The notes under the pieces are model-generated. The model was not told the origin of the DNA, searched no databases, and was given only the letters and a program-made list of their open reading frames with translations. Positions 33,536-41,951 of a stretch of DNA of 64,000 bases are shown here, in pieces. The stretch is from contig NZ_JAGGOJ010000021.1 in NCBI RefSeq assembly GCF_018614575.1, forward strand, positions 167,667 through 231,666, in the 5' to 3' direction. The translations under genes and the position numbers were made by a program. The DNA is from Streptomyces sp. ISL-10. GTDB lineage: Bacteria > Actinomycetota > Actinomycetes > Streptomycetales > Streptomycetaceae. Positions within the stretch are counted from its first letter, which is position 1. Every line of letters starts with the position of its first letter.

Positions 33536-33575
33536 ACCGGCGACGCGCTGCCGTCAGTCGGTTCGCTCAGCTCTG

Positions 33576-34172
33576 TCAGTTCCGTTCGGCGCGGACCGGT
33601 TCGCGTTCGGTTTCGCGTTCCGGCTCGCCCTTCGTCGCCTTTGGCGCCTTCGGCGGCCAGAGGGTGTACGACAGGGCGATCAGTCCGTGGATGCCGGCCG
33701 TCCGCCACGCGGTCCTCATCCAGCTCTCCAGGGAGCCGGTCCGGCTCGCCTCGCCCACGTACCAGATGGCGATCTGCAGCAGCACGGTGGTGACGCCGGC
33801 GGCGATCAACGTGCCGAGCCAGACGCGGCCCTCGTGCTTGGCGCGCGCCATGCCGTAGCGCGGCGGCTTGACGGGGGGCGGGGCGCCGCCGAAGCGGTGG
33901 GCGCCATGGCCGTCGAGCCATCGGACCGTGCGGTGGCCGTGGCCGACCGTGTAGCCGATGTAGAGCGCAGCCAGGCCGTGTTTCCAGCTCGGTTCGGCGC
34001 CGTTCTCGAGGTCGACGGCCGTGGCGACGAGGAGGACGACCTCCAGCAGCGGTTCGCACAGCAGCAGCGCGGCCCCGGTGCGCGGCATCTTGAGCAGATA
34101 GCGGGTGGCGAGTCCTGCGGCCAGCAGTACCCAGAAACCGACCTCGCAGACCACGATCAGCGTGACGATCAC
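33576..34172 (-). CDS. uncharacterised integral membrane protein
   Basis: The 198-aa protein has about four hydrophobic segments: IVTLIVVCEVGFWVLLAAG (2-20), a second around 36-52 (LLLCEPLLEVVLLVATAV), a third around 64-77 and IAAGVTTVLLQIAIWYV. The C-terminal tail is charged (EPERETEREPVRAERN). The start is GTG 34172, 6 nt after AAGGAGAG. I do not recognise a characterised family. It is convergent with the adenosyltransferase gene and divergent from the chiS gene. Confidence 0.75.
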   Translation of the reverse strand: MIVTLIVVCEVGFWVLLAAGLATRYLLKMPRTGAALLLCEPLLEVVLLVATAVDLENGAEPSWKHGLAALYIGYTVGHGHRTVRWLDGHGAHRFGGAPPPVKPPRYGMARAKHEGRVWLGTLIAAGVTTVLLQIAIWYVGEASRTGSLESWMRTAWRTAGIHGLIALSYTLWPPKAPKATKGEPERETEREPVRAERN

Positions 34173-34324
34173 GACGGCTCTCCTTTCGTACGGTTCCAGC
34201 GTGTCCGCCGGGGACCGCGGATTCGTCGTCGTGAGTGACGAGCGGCGACTGCATCGTTCGATGTAGTCGCGGCTCCGACCACGCGGTGAGGCACCGGGGG
34301 CCCGGTGCGTGTTGGATAAGGGCC

Positions 34325-35530
34325 GTGACCGTTCCCCGCCCGCACCGTGAGGACGTCTTCATCGCGGTCGCCGGCCTGCTCGGCGGGCTGCTGCTGTGGT
34401 CGCTGGGTCTGTACTCCCAGGGCAACCACGCGCTGCTGCCGCCCTGGGTGACGCTGGTGCCGCTGGGGGCGCTGGCCGTGCTTGAGCTGCTGCGCCGCAC
34501 CATGCCGCGCACAGCGCTGAACGCCGGTACGGCCGCGGTCGTGATGGACCCGTTCACGCCTGGCAGCATCGTGTCGCTCCTGATGTTCGCGGACATCGTC
34601 TACGCGGCCGTCGTCTACGGCACCCCCGCCTCTGCCCGCCGTATCCCGGTCACCACCGGAATGATCACGCTCGCGGTGACGATCGGCTTCCTGGCCTGGT
34701 GGCGTGACCCCGCAGCCCTGCTGATCGGCCTGGTCACCGGTCTGGTCTCGTACGGGCCCGCCACCACCGGTGCGATCGTCCGCAACCACCGGGAGGCCGC
34801 GGAGGCGGCCCGGCTGCGCGCCGAGCAGACCGCGCTGCTGGCCGAGATGGACCGGGCACAGGCGGTCGTCGCCGAGCGCGCGCGGATGGCCCGGGAGCTG
34901 CACGACATGGTCGCCAACCATCTCTCGGCCATCGCCATCCACTCCACGGCCGCCCTCTCGCTCGACGATGCCGCGACCACCCGGCAGGCCCTGACCGTCA
35001 TCCGGGAGAACAGCGTCGAGGGGCTGGCGGAGATGCGCCGGCTGATCGGGCTGCTGCGGGACAGCAGCGGTGACCCGGAACCGGCCGCCGCCCCCACCCT
35101 GGCGGGTCTGGACGCCCTGGTGGAACAGGCGCGGGCGAACGGGGCGTCGAGCGGGCTCACGTTCATGCTGCACGAGACACGGGACGCCGGCGCCCGGCTG
35201 CCCGCACCGGTGGAGCTGGCCGCCTACAGGATCGTGCAGGAGTCGCTGACCAACGCCATCAAGCACGCCGATGAGGGCGAGGTCCTGGTGGAGGTGAGCG
35301 CCGGCGGGGGGCGCTCGCTGCTGGTGACGGTGACGAGCGCGTTCGGGCGGCGGCCCGGGCCGCGGGCCCCCGGATCCGGTGCGGGGCTGGTGGGGATGCA
35401 GGAGCGGGTGGCCCTGCTGGACGGGACGTTCGAGGCCGGTCCGGCCGCGAGCCCCGGGCAGGGGGCAGGAAAGATCTGGCGGGTACGGGCGGAGCTGCCC
35501 GTACCGGACGACAAGGAGCCTTCGGCATGA
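34325..35530 (+). CDS. chiS: NarL-class sensor histidine kinase (ChiS-like)
   Basis: The 401-aa kinase has an N-terminal membrane domain of about five helices (11-30, 40-56, 80-99, 110-126, 130-148) with almost no extracytoplasmic loop. A HisKA_3 dimerisation domain follows, with His193 in RMARELHDMVANHLS, then a HATPase domain with ESLTNAIKHA and GAGLVGMQERV. It overlaps its response regulator gene by 4 bp. In S. coelicolor the pair upstream of chiC is named ChiS/ChiR and controls chitinase expression; the same layout is seen here. The GTG start at 34325 has AAGGG close upstream. Confidence 0.85.
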   Translation: MTVPRPHREDVFIAVAGLLGGLLLWSLGLYSQGNHALLPPWVTLVPLGALAVLELLRRTMPRTALNAGTAAVVMDPFTPGSIVSLLMFADIVYAAVVYGTPASARRIPVTTGMITLAVTIGFLAWWRDPAALLIGLVTGLVSYGPATTGAIVRNHREAAEAARLRAEQTALLAEMDRAQAVVAERARMARELHDMVANHLSAIAIHSTAALSLDDAATTRQALTVIRENSVEGLAEMRRLIGLLRDSSGDPEPAAAPTLAGLDALVEQARANGASSGLTFMLHETRDAGARLPAPVELAAYRIVQESLTNAIKHADEGEVLVEVSAGGGRSLLVTVTSAFGRRPGPRAPGSGAGLVGMQERVALLDGTFEAGPAASPGQGAGKIWRVRAELPVPDDKEPSA

Positions 35531-36306
35531 CGTTCGCAGCGGGACCGTCGAACGCCACCGGCGCCCCGGGGGCCTCGGAGGCATCCGGCACCCGGGCGAC
35601 CTCGGACGCACCAGGCGTCCACGGGGCATCGGGGGCATCCGGCGGGCCAGGACCCCGGACGATCCGGGTGCTCGTCGCGGAGGACCAGAGCGCGGTGCGC
35701 GCCGGTCTCGTGCTGATCCTGCGCAGCGCGCCGGACATCGACGTGGCGGGCGAGGCCGCCGACGGCGAGGAGGCGGTGCGGCTGGCCCGCGAACTACGGC
35801 CGGATCTGGTGCTGATGGACGTGCAGATGCCGAAGCTGGACGGCGTCTCGGCGACCCGCCAGGTGGTCGCCGAGGGCCTGGCCGACGTGCTCGTGCTGAC
35901 GACGTTCGATCTCGACGAATACGTCTTCGGCGCGCTGCGGGCCGGGGCCGCGGGCTTCCTGCTGAAGAACACGGAGGCGAAGGACCTGATCGAGGCGGTG
36001 CGCACGGTGGCGCGCGGTGAGGGGATGATCGCCCCGGCGGTGACGCGCCGGCTGATCGCCGAGTTCGCCGCGCCGCGGGCGGCCCGGCCCGCGCAGGGGG
36101 CCGACCCCTCGGTCATCGACGTGCTGACGCGCCGCGAGCGCGAGGTGCTGTCGTGCCTCGGCGAGGGGCTGTCGAACGCCGAGATCGCCGGCCGTCTGTC
36201 GATGGCGGAGGCGACGGTGAAGACGCACGTCAGCAGGCTGCTGGGGAAGCTGGAGCTGCGCAGCCGGGTGCAAGCGGCGGTATTGGCACAGGAATTGGGG
36301 ATCTGA
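35527..36306 (+). CDS. chiR: NarL/LuxR-family response regulator (ChiR-like)
   Basis: The 259-aa regulator has an unusual 43-residue Ala/Gly/Ser-rich N-terminal extension, then a receiver domain with phospho-acceptor Asp98 (LVLMDVQMPKLDG). The C-terminal LuxR-type HTH reads LTRREREVLSCLGEG, ATVKTHVSRLLGKL. A downstream start may be the real one if the extension is not translated, but no better ribosome site was found. It is translationally coupled to chiS. It lies 157 bp upstream of chiC, whose promoter it probably activates, together with DasR-type control at the direct repeats. Confidence 0.86.
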   Translation: MTFAAGPSNATGAPGASEASGTRATSDAPGVHGASGASGGPGPRTIRVLVAEDQSAVRAGLVLILRSAPDIDVAGEAADGEEAVRLARELRPDLVLMDVQMPKLDGVSATRQVVAEGLADVLVLTTFDLDEYVFGALRAGAAGFLLKNTEAKDLIEAVRTVARGEGMIAPAVTRRLIAEFAAPRAARPAQGADPSVIDVLTRREREVLSCLGEGLSNAEIAGRLSMAEATVKTHVSRLLGKLELRSRVQAAVLAQELGI

Positions 36307-36334
36307 CGGCGTCCCGCCCCACCCACATCACCTA

Positions 36335-36376
36335 TGGTCTGGACCTATTGACGATTGGTCCAGACCTTCCTACTCT
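36335..36376 (+). promoter_or_regulatory. chiC promoter with two DasR/chitinase-type 12-bp repeats
   Basis: TGGTCTGGACCT (36335-36346) and TGGTCCAGACCT (36356-36367) are spaced 21 bp start to start and overlap the promoter TTGACG (36348-36353)-17-TACTCT (36371-36376). This layout is known from streptomycete chitinase genes. The repeats mediate chitin induction and glucose repression and match the DasR-binding consensus TGGTCTAGACCA. Confidence 0.88.
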
Positions 36377-36462
36377 CACGGCACACACGCTGCGGTGAGC
36401 CTCGCGGCGTGCGCAGTGCACGGACCACCCCGACTTGTCCGTCCGCAACTCGAGGAGCTTCC

Positions 36463-38325
36463 TTGAGCACTTCCGTCAGCGGGGCGCCGCGCCCCAGAAG
36501 CAGCTTCAGATCCAGAGCCACCGCGGGCCTGACCGCGCTTCTCCTCCCCCTCGCCGCCATGGTCGGACTCGCCTCCCCCGCGGAGGCCGCCGCATCGGCC
36601 ACGGCCTCGTACACCAAGGTCTCCGACTGGGGATCCGGCTTCGAGGGCAAGTGGACGGTGAAGAACACCGGCACCACCACCCTCAGCTCCTGGACCGTCG
36701 AATGGGACTTCCCCTCCGGCACCTCCGTCACCTCCGCGTGGGACGCGGACGTCACCGGCTCCGGCACCCACTGGACCGCGAAGAACAAGAGCTGGAACGG
36801 TTCGCTGGCGCCCGGCGCCTCCGTCTCCTTCGGCTTCAACGGCACGGGCTCCGGCTCCCCGGCCGGCTGCAAGCTCAACGGCGCTTCCTGCGACGGCGGC
36901 TCCGTCCCCGGCGACAACCCGCCCTCCGCCCCCGGAACGCCGAGCGCCGGCACCATCACCGACACCTCGGTCCGGCTCAGCTGGAGCGCCGCGACCGACG
37001 ACAAGGGCATCAAGAACTACGACGTGCTACGCGACGGCGCCAGGGTCGCCACGGTCACCGGCACGACGTACACCAACACCGGGCTGACCGCCGGCACGGA
37101 CTACTCGTACACCGTCCAGGCCCGCGACACCGCCGACCAGACCGGCCCCGTCAGCGGCGCCCGCGCGGTGCGCACCACCGGCGGCGGCACCGACCCGGGC
37201 CCCGGCCCCGGCGGCAAGGTCAAGCTGGGCTACTTCACCGAGTGGGGCATCTACGGGCGCAACTACCACGTGAAGAACCTGGTCACCTCCGGCTCGGCGT
37301 CGAAGATCACGCACATCAACTACGCCTTCGGCAACGTCCAGGGCGGCAAGTGCACCATCGGTGACGCCTACGCCGACTACGACAAGGCCTACACCGCCGA
37401 CCAGTCGGTCGACGGCGTCGCCGACACCTGGGACCAGCCGCTGCGCGGCAACTTCAACCAGCTGCGCAAGCTGAAGGCGAAGTACCCGCACATCAAGGTG
37501 CTGTGGTCGTTCGGCGGCTGGACCTGGTCCGGTGGCTTCGGCCAGGCCGCGGCGAACCCGGCCGCTTTCGCGCAGTCCTGCTACGACCTGGTCGAGGACC
37601 CGCGCTGGGCCGACGTCTTCGACGGCATCGACCTGGACTGGGAGTACCCGAACGCCTGCGGTCTGTCCTGCGACAGCAGCGGACCGGCGGCCTTCAAGAA
37701 CATGATGCAGGCCATGCGCGCCAAGTTCGGCACGAACAACCTGGTCACCGCTGCCGTCACGGCCGACGCGTCCTCCGGCGGCAAGATCGACGCGGCCGAC
37801 TACGGCGGCGCCGCGCAGTACATCAACTGGTACAACGTGATGACGTACGACTTCTTCGGCGCCTGGGCGGCACAGGGCCCCACGGCCCCGCACTCCCCCC
37901 TCACCTCGTACACGGGCATCCCGCAGGCGGGCTTCAACTCCGCGGAGGCGATCGCCAAATTCAAGGCGAAGGGCGTGCCCTCGTCCAAGCTGCTGCTCGG
38001 CATCGGCTTCTACGGCCGCGGCTGGACGGGAGTGACCCAGTCCGCACCGGGCGGCACCGCGACCGGGCCGGCGGCCGGCACGTACGAGCAGGGCATCGAG
38101 GACTACAAGGTGCTCCGCAGCACCTGCCCGGCGACCGGCACCATCGCGGGCACGGCGTACGCGCACTGCGGAAGCAACTGGTGGAGCTACGACACCCCGG
38201 CCACCGTCGGCTCCAAGATGAGCTGGGCCAAGGGCCAGGGTCTCGGCGGAGCGTTCTTCTGGGAGTTCAGCGGTGACACCGCGAACGGCGAGCTCGTGAG
38301 CGCGATCAACAGCGGCCTGGGGTAA
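36463..38325 (+). CDS. chiC: secreted family 18 chitinase (CBM2-FnIII-GH18)
   Basis: The 620-aa exoenzyme starts at TTG 36463, 6 nt after GAGGAGC; no ATG or GTG fits. The signal peptide (basic RPRSSFRSR, hydrophobic LTALLLPLAAMVGL) is cleaved near ASPAEA at about 42. Then follow a CBM2 chitin/cellulose-binding module (about 44-145), a fibronectin III domain (about 158-238), a Gly/Pro linker and the GH18 barrel (about 250-620). The barrel carries the catalytic DGIDLDWEYP (Glu394) and YNVMTYDFFG. It hydrolyses chitin outside the cell. Regulation is by the upstream ChiS/ChiR pair and the direct-repeat promoter; a strong terminator follows. Confidence 0.96.
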   Translation: MSTSVSGAPRPRSSFRSRATAGLTALLLPLAAMVGLASPAEAAASATASYTKVSDWGSGFEGKWTVKNTGTTTLSSWTVEWDFPSGTSVTSAWDADVTGSGTHWTAKNKSWNGSLAPGASVSFGFNGTGSGSPAGCKLNGASCDGGSVPGDNPPSAPGTPSAGTITDTSVRLSWSAATDDKGIKNYDVLRDGARVATVTGTTYTNTGLTAGTDYSYTVQARDTADQTGPVSGARAVRTTGGGTDPGPGPGGKVKLGYFTEWGIYGRNYHVKNLVTSGSASKITHINYAFGNVQGGKCTIGDAYADYDKAYTADQSVDGVADTWDQPLRGNFNQLRKLKAKYPHIKVLWSFGGWTWSGGFGQAAANPAAFAQSCYDLVEDPRWADVFDGIDLDWEYPNACGLSCDSSGPAAFKNMMQAMRAKFGTNNLVTAAVTADASSGGKIDAADYGGAAQYINWYNVMTYDFFGAWAAQGPTAPHSPLTSYTGIPQAGFNSAEAIAKFKAKGVPSSKLLLGIGFYGRGWTGVTQSAPGGTATGPAAGTYEQGIEDYKVLRSTCPATGTIAGTAYAHCGSNWWSYDTPATVGSKMSWAKGQGLGGAFFWEFSGDTANGELVSAINSGLG

Positions 38326-38339
38326 CCGGGCCGGACACC

Positions 38340-38375
38340 GAAGCGGGGGCGGTGCCTGTGCACCGCCCCCGCTTC
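38340..38375 (+). terminator. chiC terminator
   Basis: A perfect 16-bp stem (GAAGCGGGGGCGGTGC) with a 4-nt loop (CTGT) lies 14 bp after the chiC stop. Confidence 0.85.
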
Positions 38376-38388
38376 ACGTCCTACACGA

Positions 38389-38413
38389 CTCCCCCGGACG
38401 TCGTCCGGGGGAG
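38389..38413 (-). terminator. DUF2550 gene terminator
   Basis: CTCCCCCGGAC and GTCCGGGGGAG form an 11-bp stem with a 3-nt loop, 10 bp beyond the minus-strand stop at 38424. It is convergent with the chiC terminator. Confidence 0.75.
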
Positions 38414-38423
38414 AGCAGCTCAT

Positions 38424-38870
38424 TCACGCCACATTGACTCGTTGGCCGGGCGGCGCCGCCTCCAGCCAGGCGAGGAAGCCGGTCAGCGCGTCCTCGCTCA
38501 TCGCCAGCTCCAGCCGGGTCCCGCGGTGCAGGCAGCCCAGGACGATCGAGTCGGAGAGCAGCGCCAGCTCCTCCTCGCTGTCCGGCGTACGCCGGGCGAG
38601 CACCTCGATCGCCCCGCGCTCCAGGGTGCGCCGCGGCCGGGGGGCGTACGAGAAGACCCGGAACCACTCGATCCGGTCACCGCTGTAGCGCGCGACCCCG
38701 TACACCCAGCCCTTGCTGGACGGGTCGCCCTTCTCGGGGACGTTCCAGCGCAGGCTGCAGTCGAATGTGCCGCCGGAGCGCTGGATCAGGCGCCTGCGGA
38801 GACCGAAGACCAAAAGAGCGACCACTACCAGTAGGACGACCAGGCCGCTCACAAGAAGAGCGAGGAACAT
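38424..38870 (-). CDS. DUF2550 domain-containing membrane protein
   Basis: The 148-aa protein has one N-terminal membrane helix (FLALLVSGLVVLLVVVALLV, 2-21) followed by a basic FGLRRRLIQR and a cytoplasmic DUF2550 domain (GTFDCSLRW, GWVYGVARYSGDRIEWFRVF, RRTPDSEEELALL). The family sits directly downstream of atpC in many actinobacteria, including mycobacteria, but has no known function. I chose the ATG at 38870 because AGGAGG is 9 nt away; a GTG two codons upstream is too close. A strong hairpin separates it from atpC. Confidence 0.87.
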   Translation of the reverse strand: MFLALLVSGLVVLLVVVALLVFGLRRRLIQRSGGTFDCSLRWNVPEKGDPSSKGWVYGVARYSGDRIEWFRVFSYAPRPRRTLERGAIEVLARRTPDSEEELALLSDSIVLGCLHRGTRLELAMSEDALTGFLAWLEAAPPGQRVNVA

Positions 38871-38927
38871 CTCCACCGACCTCCTCGCATCGTCCCGTAA
38901 TACCGAATACCACGTGCACCTGCATTG

Positions 38928-38978
38928 CCTCAGCCGCGGCACGGTCTGGAGTAGCTCCAGCCCGGGCCGCGGCTGAGG
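38928..38978 (-). terminator. atp operon terminator with nested hairpin
   Basis: CCTCAGCCGCGGC (38928-38940) pairs perfectly with GCCGCGGCTGAGG (38966-38978). The 25-nt loop contains a second hairpin, CTGGAG-TAG-CTCCAG. It lies 22 bp past the atpC stop and would separate the DUF2550 gene from the operon. Confidence 0.75.
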
Positions 38979-39000
38979 GACAAATCTTCTCGACGGTGCG

Positions 39001-39375
39001 CTAGTGCGCCGCCACCGCGCGCAGCCGGACCTCGGCACGACGCTCGGCGGCGGCGTCCGTCTCCGACTTGGCAATCTCCAGCGCACGCTCGGCGCGCTGG
39101 ACATCGATCTCGTCCGCCAGCTCGGCGATCTCCGCCAGCAGCGACAGCTTGTTGTCGGCGAAGGAGATGAATCCGCCGTGAACGGCGGCGACGACAGTGC
39201 CGCCCTCGCTCGTACGGATGGTCACCGGGCCCGACTCCAGCACACCGAGCAGCGGCTGGTGACCGGGCATGACGCCGATGTCGCCGGACGTGGTGCGCGC
39301 GACGACCAGGGTGGCCTCGCCGGACCAGACACTGCGGTCCGCGGCGACCAGCTCGACGTGCAGCTCAGCAGCCAA
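39001..39375 (-). CDS. atpC: F1 ATP synthase epsilon subunit
   Basis: The 124-aa epsilon subunit of the F1 central stalk has a beta-sandwich domain (about 1-85: LHVELVAADRSVWSGEA, GDIGVMPGHQPLLGVL, HGGFISFADNKLSLLAE) and a short helical tail (VQRAERALEIAKSE). That two-part fold regulates ATP hydrolysis. The start is TTG 39375, 6 nt after GAGGAG. It is the last gene of the atp operon, separated from atpD by about 196 bp that contain two strong hairpins. Confidence 0.95.
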   Translation of the reverse strand: MAAELHVELVAADRSVWSGEATLVVARTTSGDIGVMPGHQPLLGVLESGPVTIRTSEGGTVVAAVHGGFISFADNKLSLLAEIAELADEIDVQRAERALEIAKSETDAAAERRAEVRLRAVAAH

Positions 39376-39485
39376 GGTTGGCTCCTCGGGTCACCACCCG
39401 GCGGTACTGCCGGGTGTTGGGTCATAAGTCTAGTAGGGCTCGGGATGCCGAAGCGTCCCGGCCCGCCCCGGCTCAGGGGCCGGGT

Positions 39486-39556
39486 GTCCGGGGATCGCCC
39501 CCCGGACGGTGCAGCACGGGCGTAACGAAGGGGGCGGGACGACGCCCGCCCCCTTC
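39486..39556 (-). other. two tandem hairpins between atpD and atpC
   Basis: The atpD-proximal hairpin has a perfect 12-bp stem, GAAGGGGGCGGG (39527-39538) with CCCGCCCCCTTC (39545-39556), and a 6-nt loop. The second pairs GTCCGGGG with CCCCGGAC (about 39486-39507). They lie inside the operon, 15 bp after atpD, and could attenuate atpC expression or mark an mRNA processing/stability site that sets subunit stoichiometry. Confidence 0.6.
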
Positions 39557-39571
39557 AGCGAGTCCGAGGAC

Positions 39572-41014
39572 TCAGGAGACGCCGAGCTCCTTGGCGTTCT
39601 TCTTCAGGTCCTCGAGACCACCGCACATGAAGAAGGCCTGCTCGGGGAAGTGGTCGTACTCACCGTCGCAGATCGCGTTGAACGCGGCGATCGACTCGTC
39701 GAGCGGCACGTCCGAACCGTCCACACCGGTGAACTGCTTCGCCGCGTGGGTGTTCTGGGACAGGAAGCGCTCGACACGGCGGGCGCGGTGGACAACGAGC
39801 TTGTCCTCCTCGCCCAGCTCGTCGATACCGAGGATCGCGATGATGTCCTGGAGGTCCTTGTACTTCTGCAGGATGCCCTTGACGCGCATGGCGGCGTCGT
39901 AGTGGTCCTGCGCGATGTAGCGCGGGTCCAGGATGCGGGACGTGGAGTCCAGCGGGTCCACCGCGGGGTAGATGCCCTTCTCGGAGATCGGACGGGAGAG
40001 AACCGTCGTCGCGTCGAGGTGGGCGAAGGTGGTCGCCGGCGCCGGGTCGGTCAGGTCGTCCGCGGGGACGTAGATCGCCTGCATCGAGGTGATCGAGTGA
40101 CCACGGGTCGAGGTGATGCGCTCCTGGAGGAGACCCATCTCGTCGGCCAGGTTCGGCTGGTAACCCACCGCGGACGGCATACGGCCGAGCAGGGTGGACA
40201 CCTCGGAACCGGCCTGGGTGAAGCGGAAGATGTTGTCGATGAAGAACAGCACGTCCTGCTTCTGCACATCGCGGAAGTACTCCGCCATGGTCAGACCGGC
40301 GAGGGCGACGCGCAGACGGGTGCCCGGGGGCTCGTCCATCTGACCGAAGACCAGGGCGGTCTTGTCCAGAACGCCGGACTCCTCCATCTCCGCGATGAGG
40401 TCGTTGCCCTCACGCGTACGCTCACCGACACCCGCGAAGACGGAAACGCCCTCGTGGAGGTTGGCGACACGCATGATCATTTCCTGGATCAGCACGGTCT
40501 TGCCGACACCGGCACCACCGAACAGACCGATCTTTCCACCCTTGACGTACGGGGTGAGAAGGTCGACGACCTTCAGGCCGGTCTCGAACATCTCGGTCTT
40601 GGACTCGAGCTGGTCGAAGGCGGGGGCCTTGCGGTGGATCGGCCAGCGCTCACCGACGTTGGCGTTCTCCTCGGGGTGGTTCAGCACCTCACCGAGGGTG
40701 TTGAACACCTTGCCCTTGGTGAAGTCGCCGACCGGGACGCTGATGCCCACGCCCGTGTCGGTCACCGGGGCCTGGCGGACCAGACCGTCGGTGGGCTGCA
40801 TCGAGATGGTGCGGACGATGCCGTCACCGAGGTGCTGGGCGACCTCGAGCGTCAGCGTCTTCTTGGCACCCTCGAGGGCCGGGTCGGCAACCTCGACGTG
40901 CAGCGCGTTGTAGATCTCCGGCATCGCGTCGACGGGGAACTCCACGTCGACGACCGGGCCGATGACCCGGGCGACGCGGCCCGTGGCGGCGGCCGTCTCA
41001 ACAGTGGTCGTCAT
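39572..41014 (-). CDS. atpD: F1 ATP synthase beta subunit
   Basis: The 480-aa catalytic subunit has Walker A GGAGVGKT (166-173), the catalytic-Glu region GERTREGNDL, Walker B VLFFIDNIFRF and the DELSEED-equivalent IDELGEEDKL near the C-terminus. It makes ATP from ADP and Pi in the alpha3beta3 hexamer. Its ATG overlaps the atpG stop by one base, so translation is coupled. Confidence 0.98.
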   Translation of the reverse strand: MTTTVETAAATGRVARVIGPVVDVEFPVDAMPEIYNALHVEVADPALEGAKKTLTLEVAQHLGDGIVRTISMQPTDGLVRQAPVTDTGVGISVPVGDFTKGKVFNTLGEVLNHPEENANVGERWPIHRKAPAFDQLESKTEMFETGLKVVDLLTPYVKGGKIGLFGGAGVGKTVLIQEMIMRVANLHEGVSVFAGVGERTREGNDLIAEMEESGVLDKTALVFGQMDEPPGTRLRVALAGLTMAEYFRDVQKQDVLFFIDNIFRFTQAGSEVSTLLGRMPSAVGYQPNLADEMGLLQERITSTRGHSITSMQAIYVPADDLTDPAPATTFAHLDATTVLSRPISEKGIYPAVDPLDSTSRILDPRYIAQDHYDAAMRVKGILQKYKDLQDIIAILGIDELGEEDKLVVHRARRVERFLSQNTHAAKQFTGVDGSDVPLDESIAAFNAICDGEYDHFPEQAFFMCGGLEDLKKNAKELGVS

Positions 41015-41931
41015 TACTTGTCACTCCCCGCGGTCGCGTCGGCCAGGGCACTGGAGCCACCGACGATCTCGCTGATTTCCTGGGTGATTTCGGCCTGGCG
41101 GGCCGCGTTGGCAAGTCGGGAGAGCGTGTTGATCAGCTCGCCCGCGTTGTCGGTCGCCGACTTCATCGCCCGGCGGCGGGCCGCGTGCTCGGAGGCAGCG
41201 GCCTGCAGCAAGGCGTTGTAGATACGGCTCTCGACGTAGCGCGGCAGAAGGGCGTCGAGGACGTCCTCCGCCGACGGCTCGAAGTCGAACAGCGGAAGGA
41301 TCTCGCCCTTCGCGCCGGTCTCCTGCGCGGCCTCCTGAAGGCTGAGCGGCAGCATCCGGTTGTCGACGGGGTTCTGCGTCATCATCGACACGAATTCCGT
41401 GAAGACGATGTGCAGCTCGTCGACGCCGCCCTCCGCGGTGTCCAGCTGGACGGCCTCGATGAGCGGGGCGGCGACCTTCTTGGCGTCCGCGTATTCCGGG
41501 CTGTCCGTGAACCCGGTCCACGAGTCCGCGACCTTGCGCTCACGGAAGCCGTAGTAGGCGACACCCTTACGGCCGACGATGTACGTGTCGACCTCCTTGC
41601 CCTCGCCGCGGAGCCGCTCGGTGAGCCGGTCGGCCGCCTTGATGGCGTTGGAGGAGTAGCCGCCGGCCAGACCGCGGTCGCTCGTGATGAGCAGAACCGC
41701 GGCGCGGGCCGGGTTGTCCGCCTCCGTGGTCAGAGGGTGCTTCGTGTTCGATCCGGTCGCCACCGCCGTGACCGCGCGGGTGAGCTCGGTCGCGTACGGC
41801 GTGGAGGCCGCCACCTTGCGCTGCGCCTTGACGATGCGCGAGGCGGCGATCATCTCCATCGCCTTGGTGATCTTCTTCGTCGCGGTGACGGACCGGATGC
41901 GACGCTTGTAGACCCGGAGCTGCGCTCCCAT
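41014..41931 (-). CDS. atpG: F1 ATP synthase gamma subunit
   Basis: The 305-aa rotor-shaft subunit has long N- and C-terminal helices (RIRSVTATKKITKAMEMIA and ARQAEITQEISEIVGG) around a Rossmann-like central domain (ITSDRGLAGGYSSNAI). Like other actinobacterial gammas it has an insertion relative to E. coli (287 aa). It lies between atpA and atpD. Confidence 0.97.
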   Translation of the reverse strand: MGAQLRVYKRRIRSVTATKKITKAMEMIAASRIVKAQRKVAASTPYATELTRAVTAVATGSNTKHPLTTEADNPARAAVLLITSDRGLAGGYSSNAIKAADRLTERLRGEGKEVDTYIVGRKGVAYYGFRERKVADSWTGFTDSPEYADAKKVAAPLIEAVQLDTAEGGVDELHIVFTEFVSMMTQNPVDNRMLPLSLQEAAQETGAKGEILPLFDFEPSAEDVLDALLPRYVESRIYNALLQAAASEHAARRRAMKSATDNAGELINTLSRLANAARQAEITQEISEIVGGSSALADATAGSDK

Positions 41932-41951
41932 GAGTCAGGTCCCTTCCGTCG

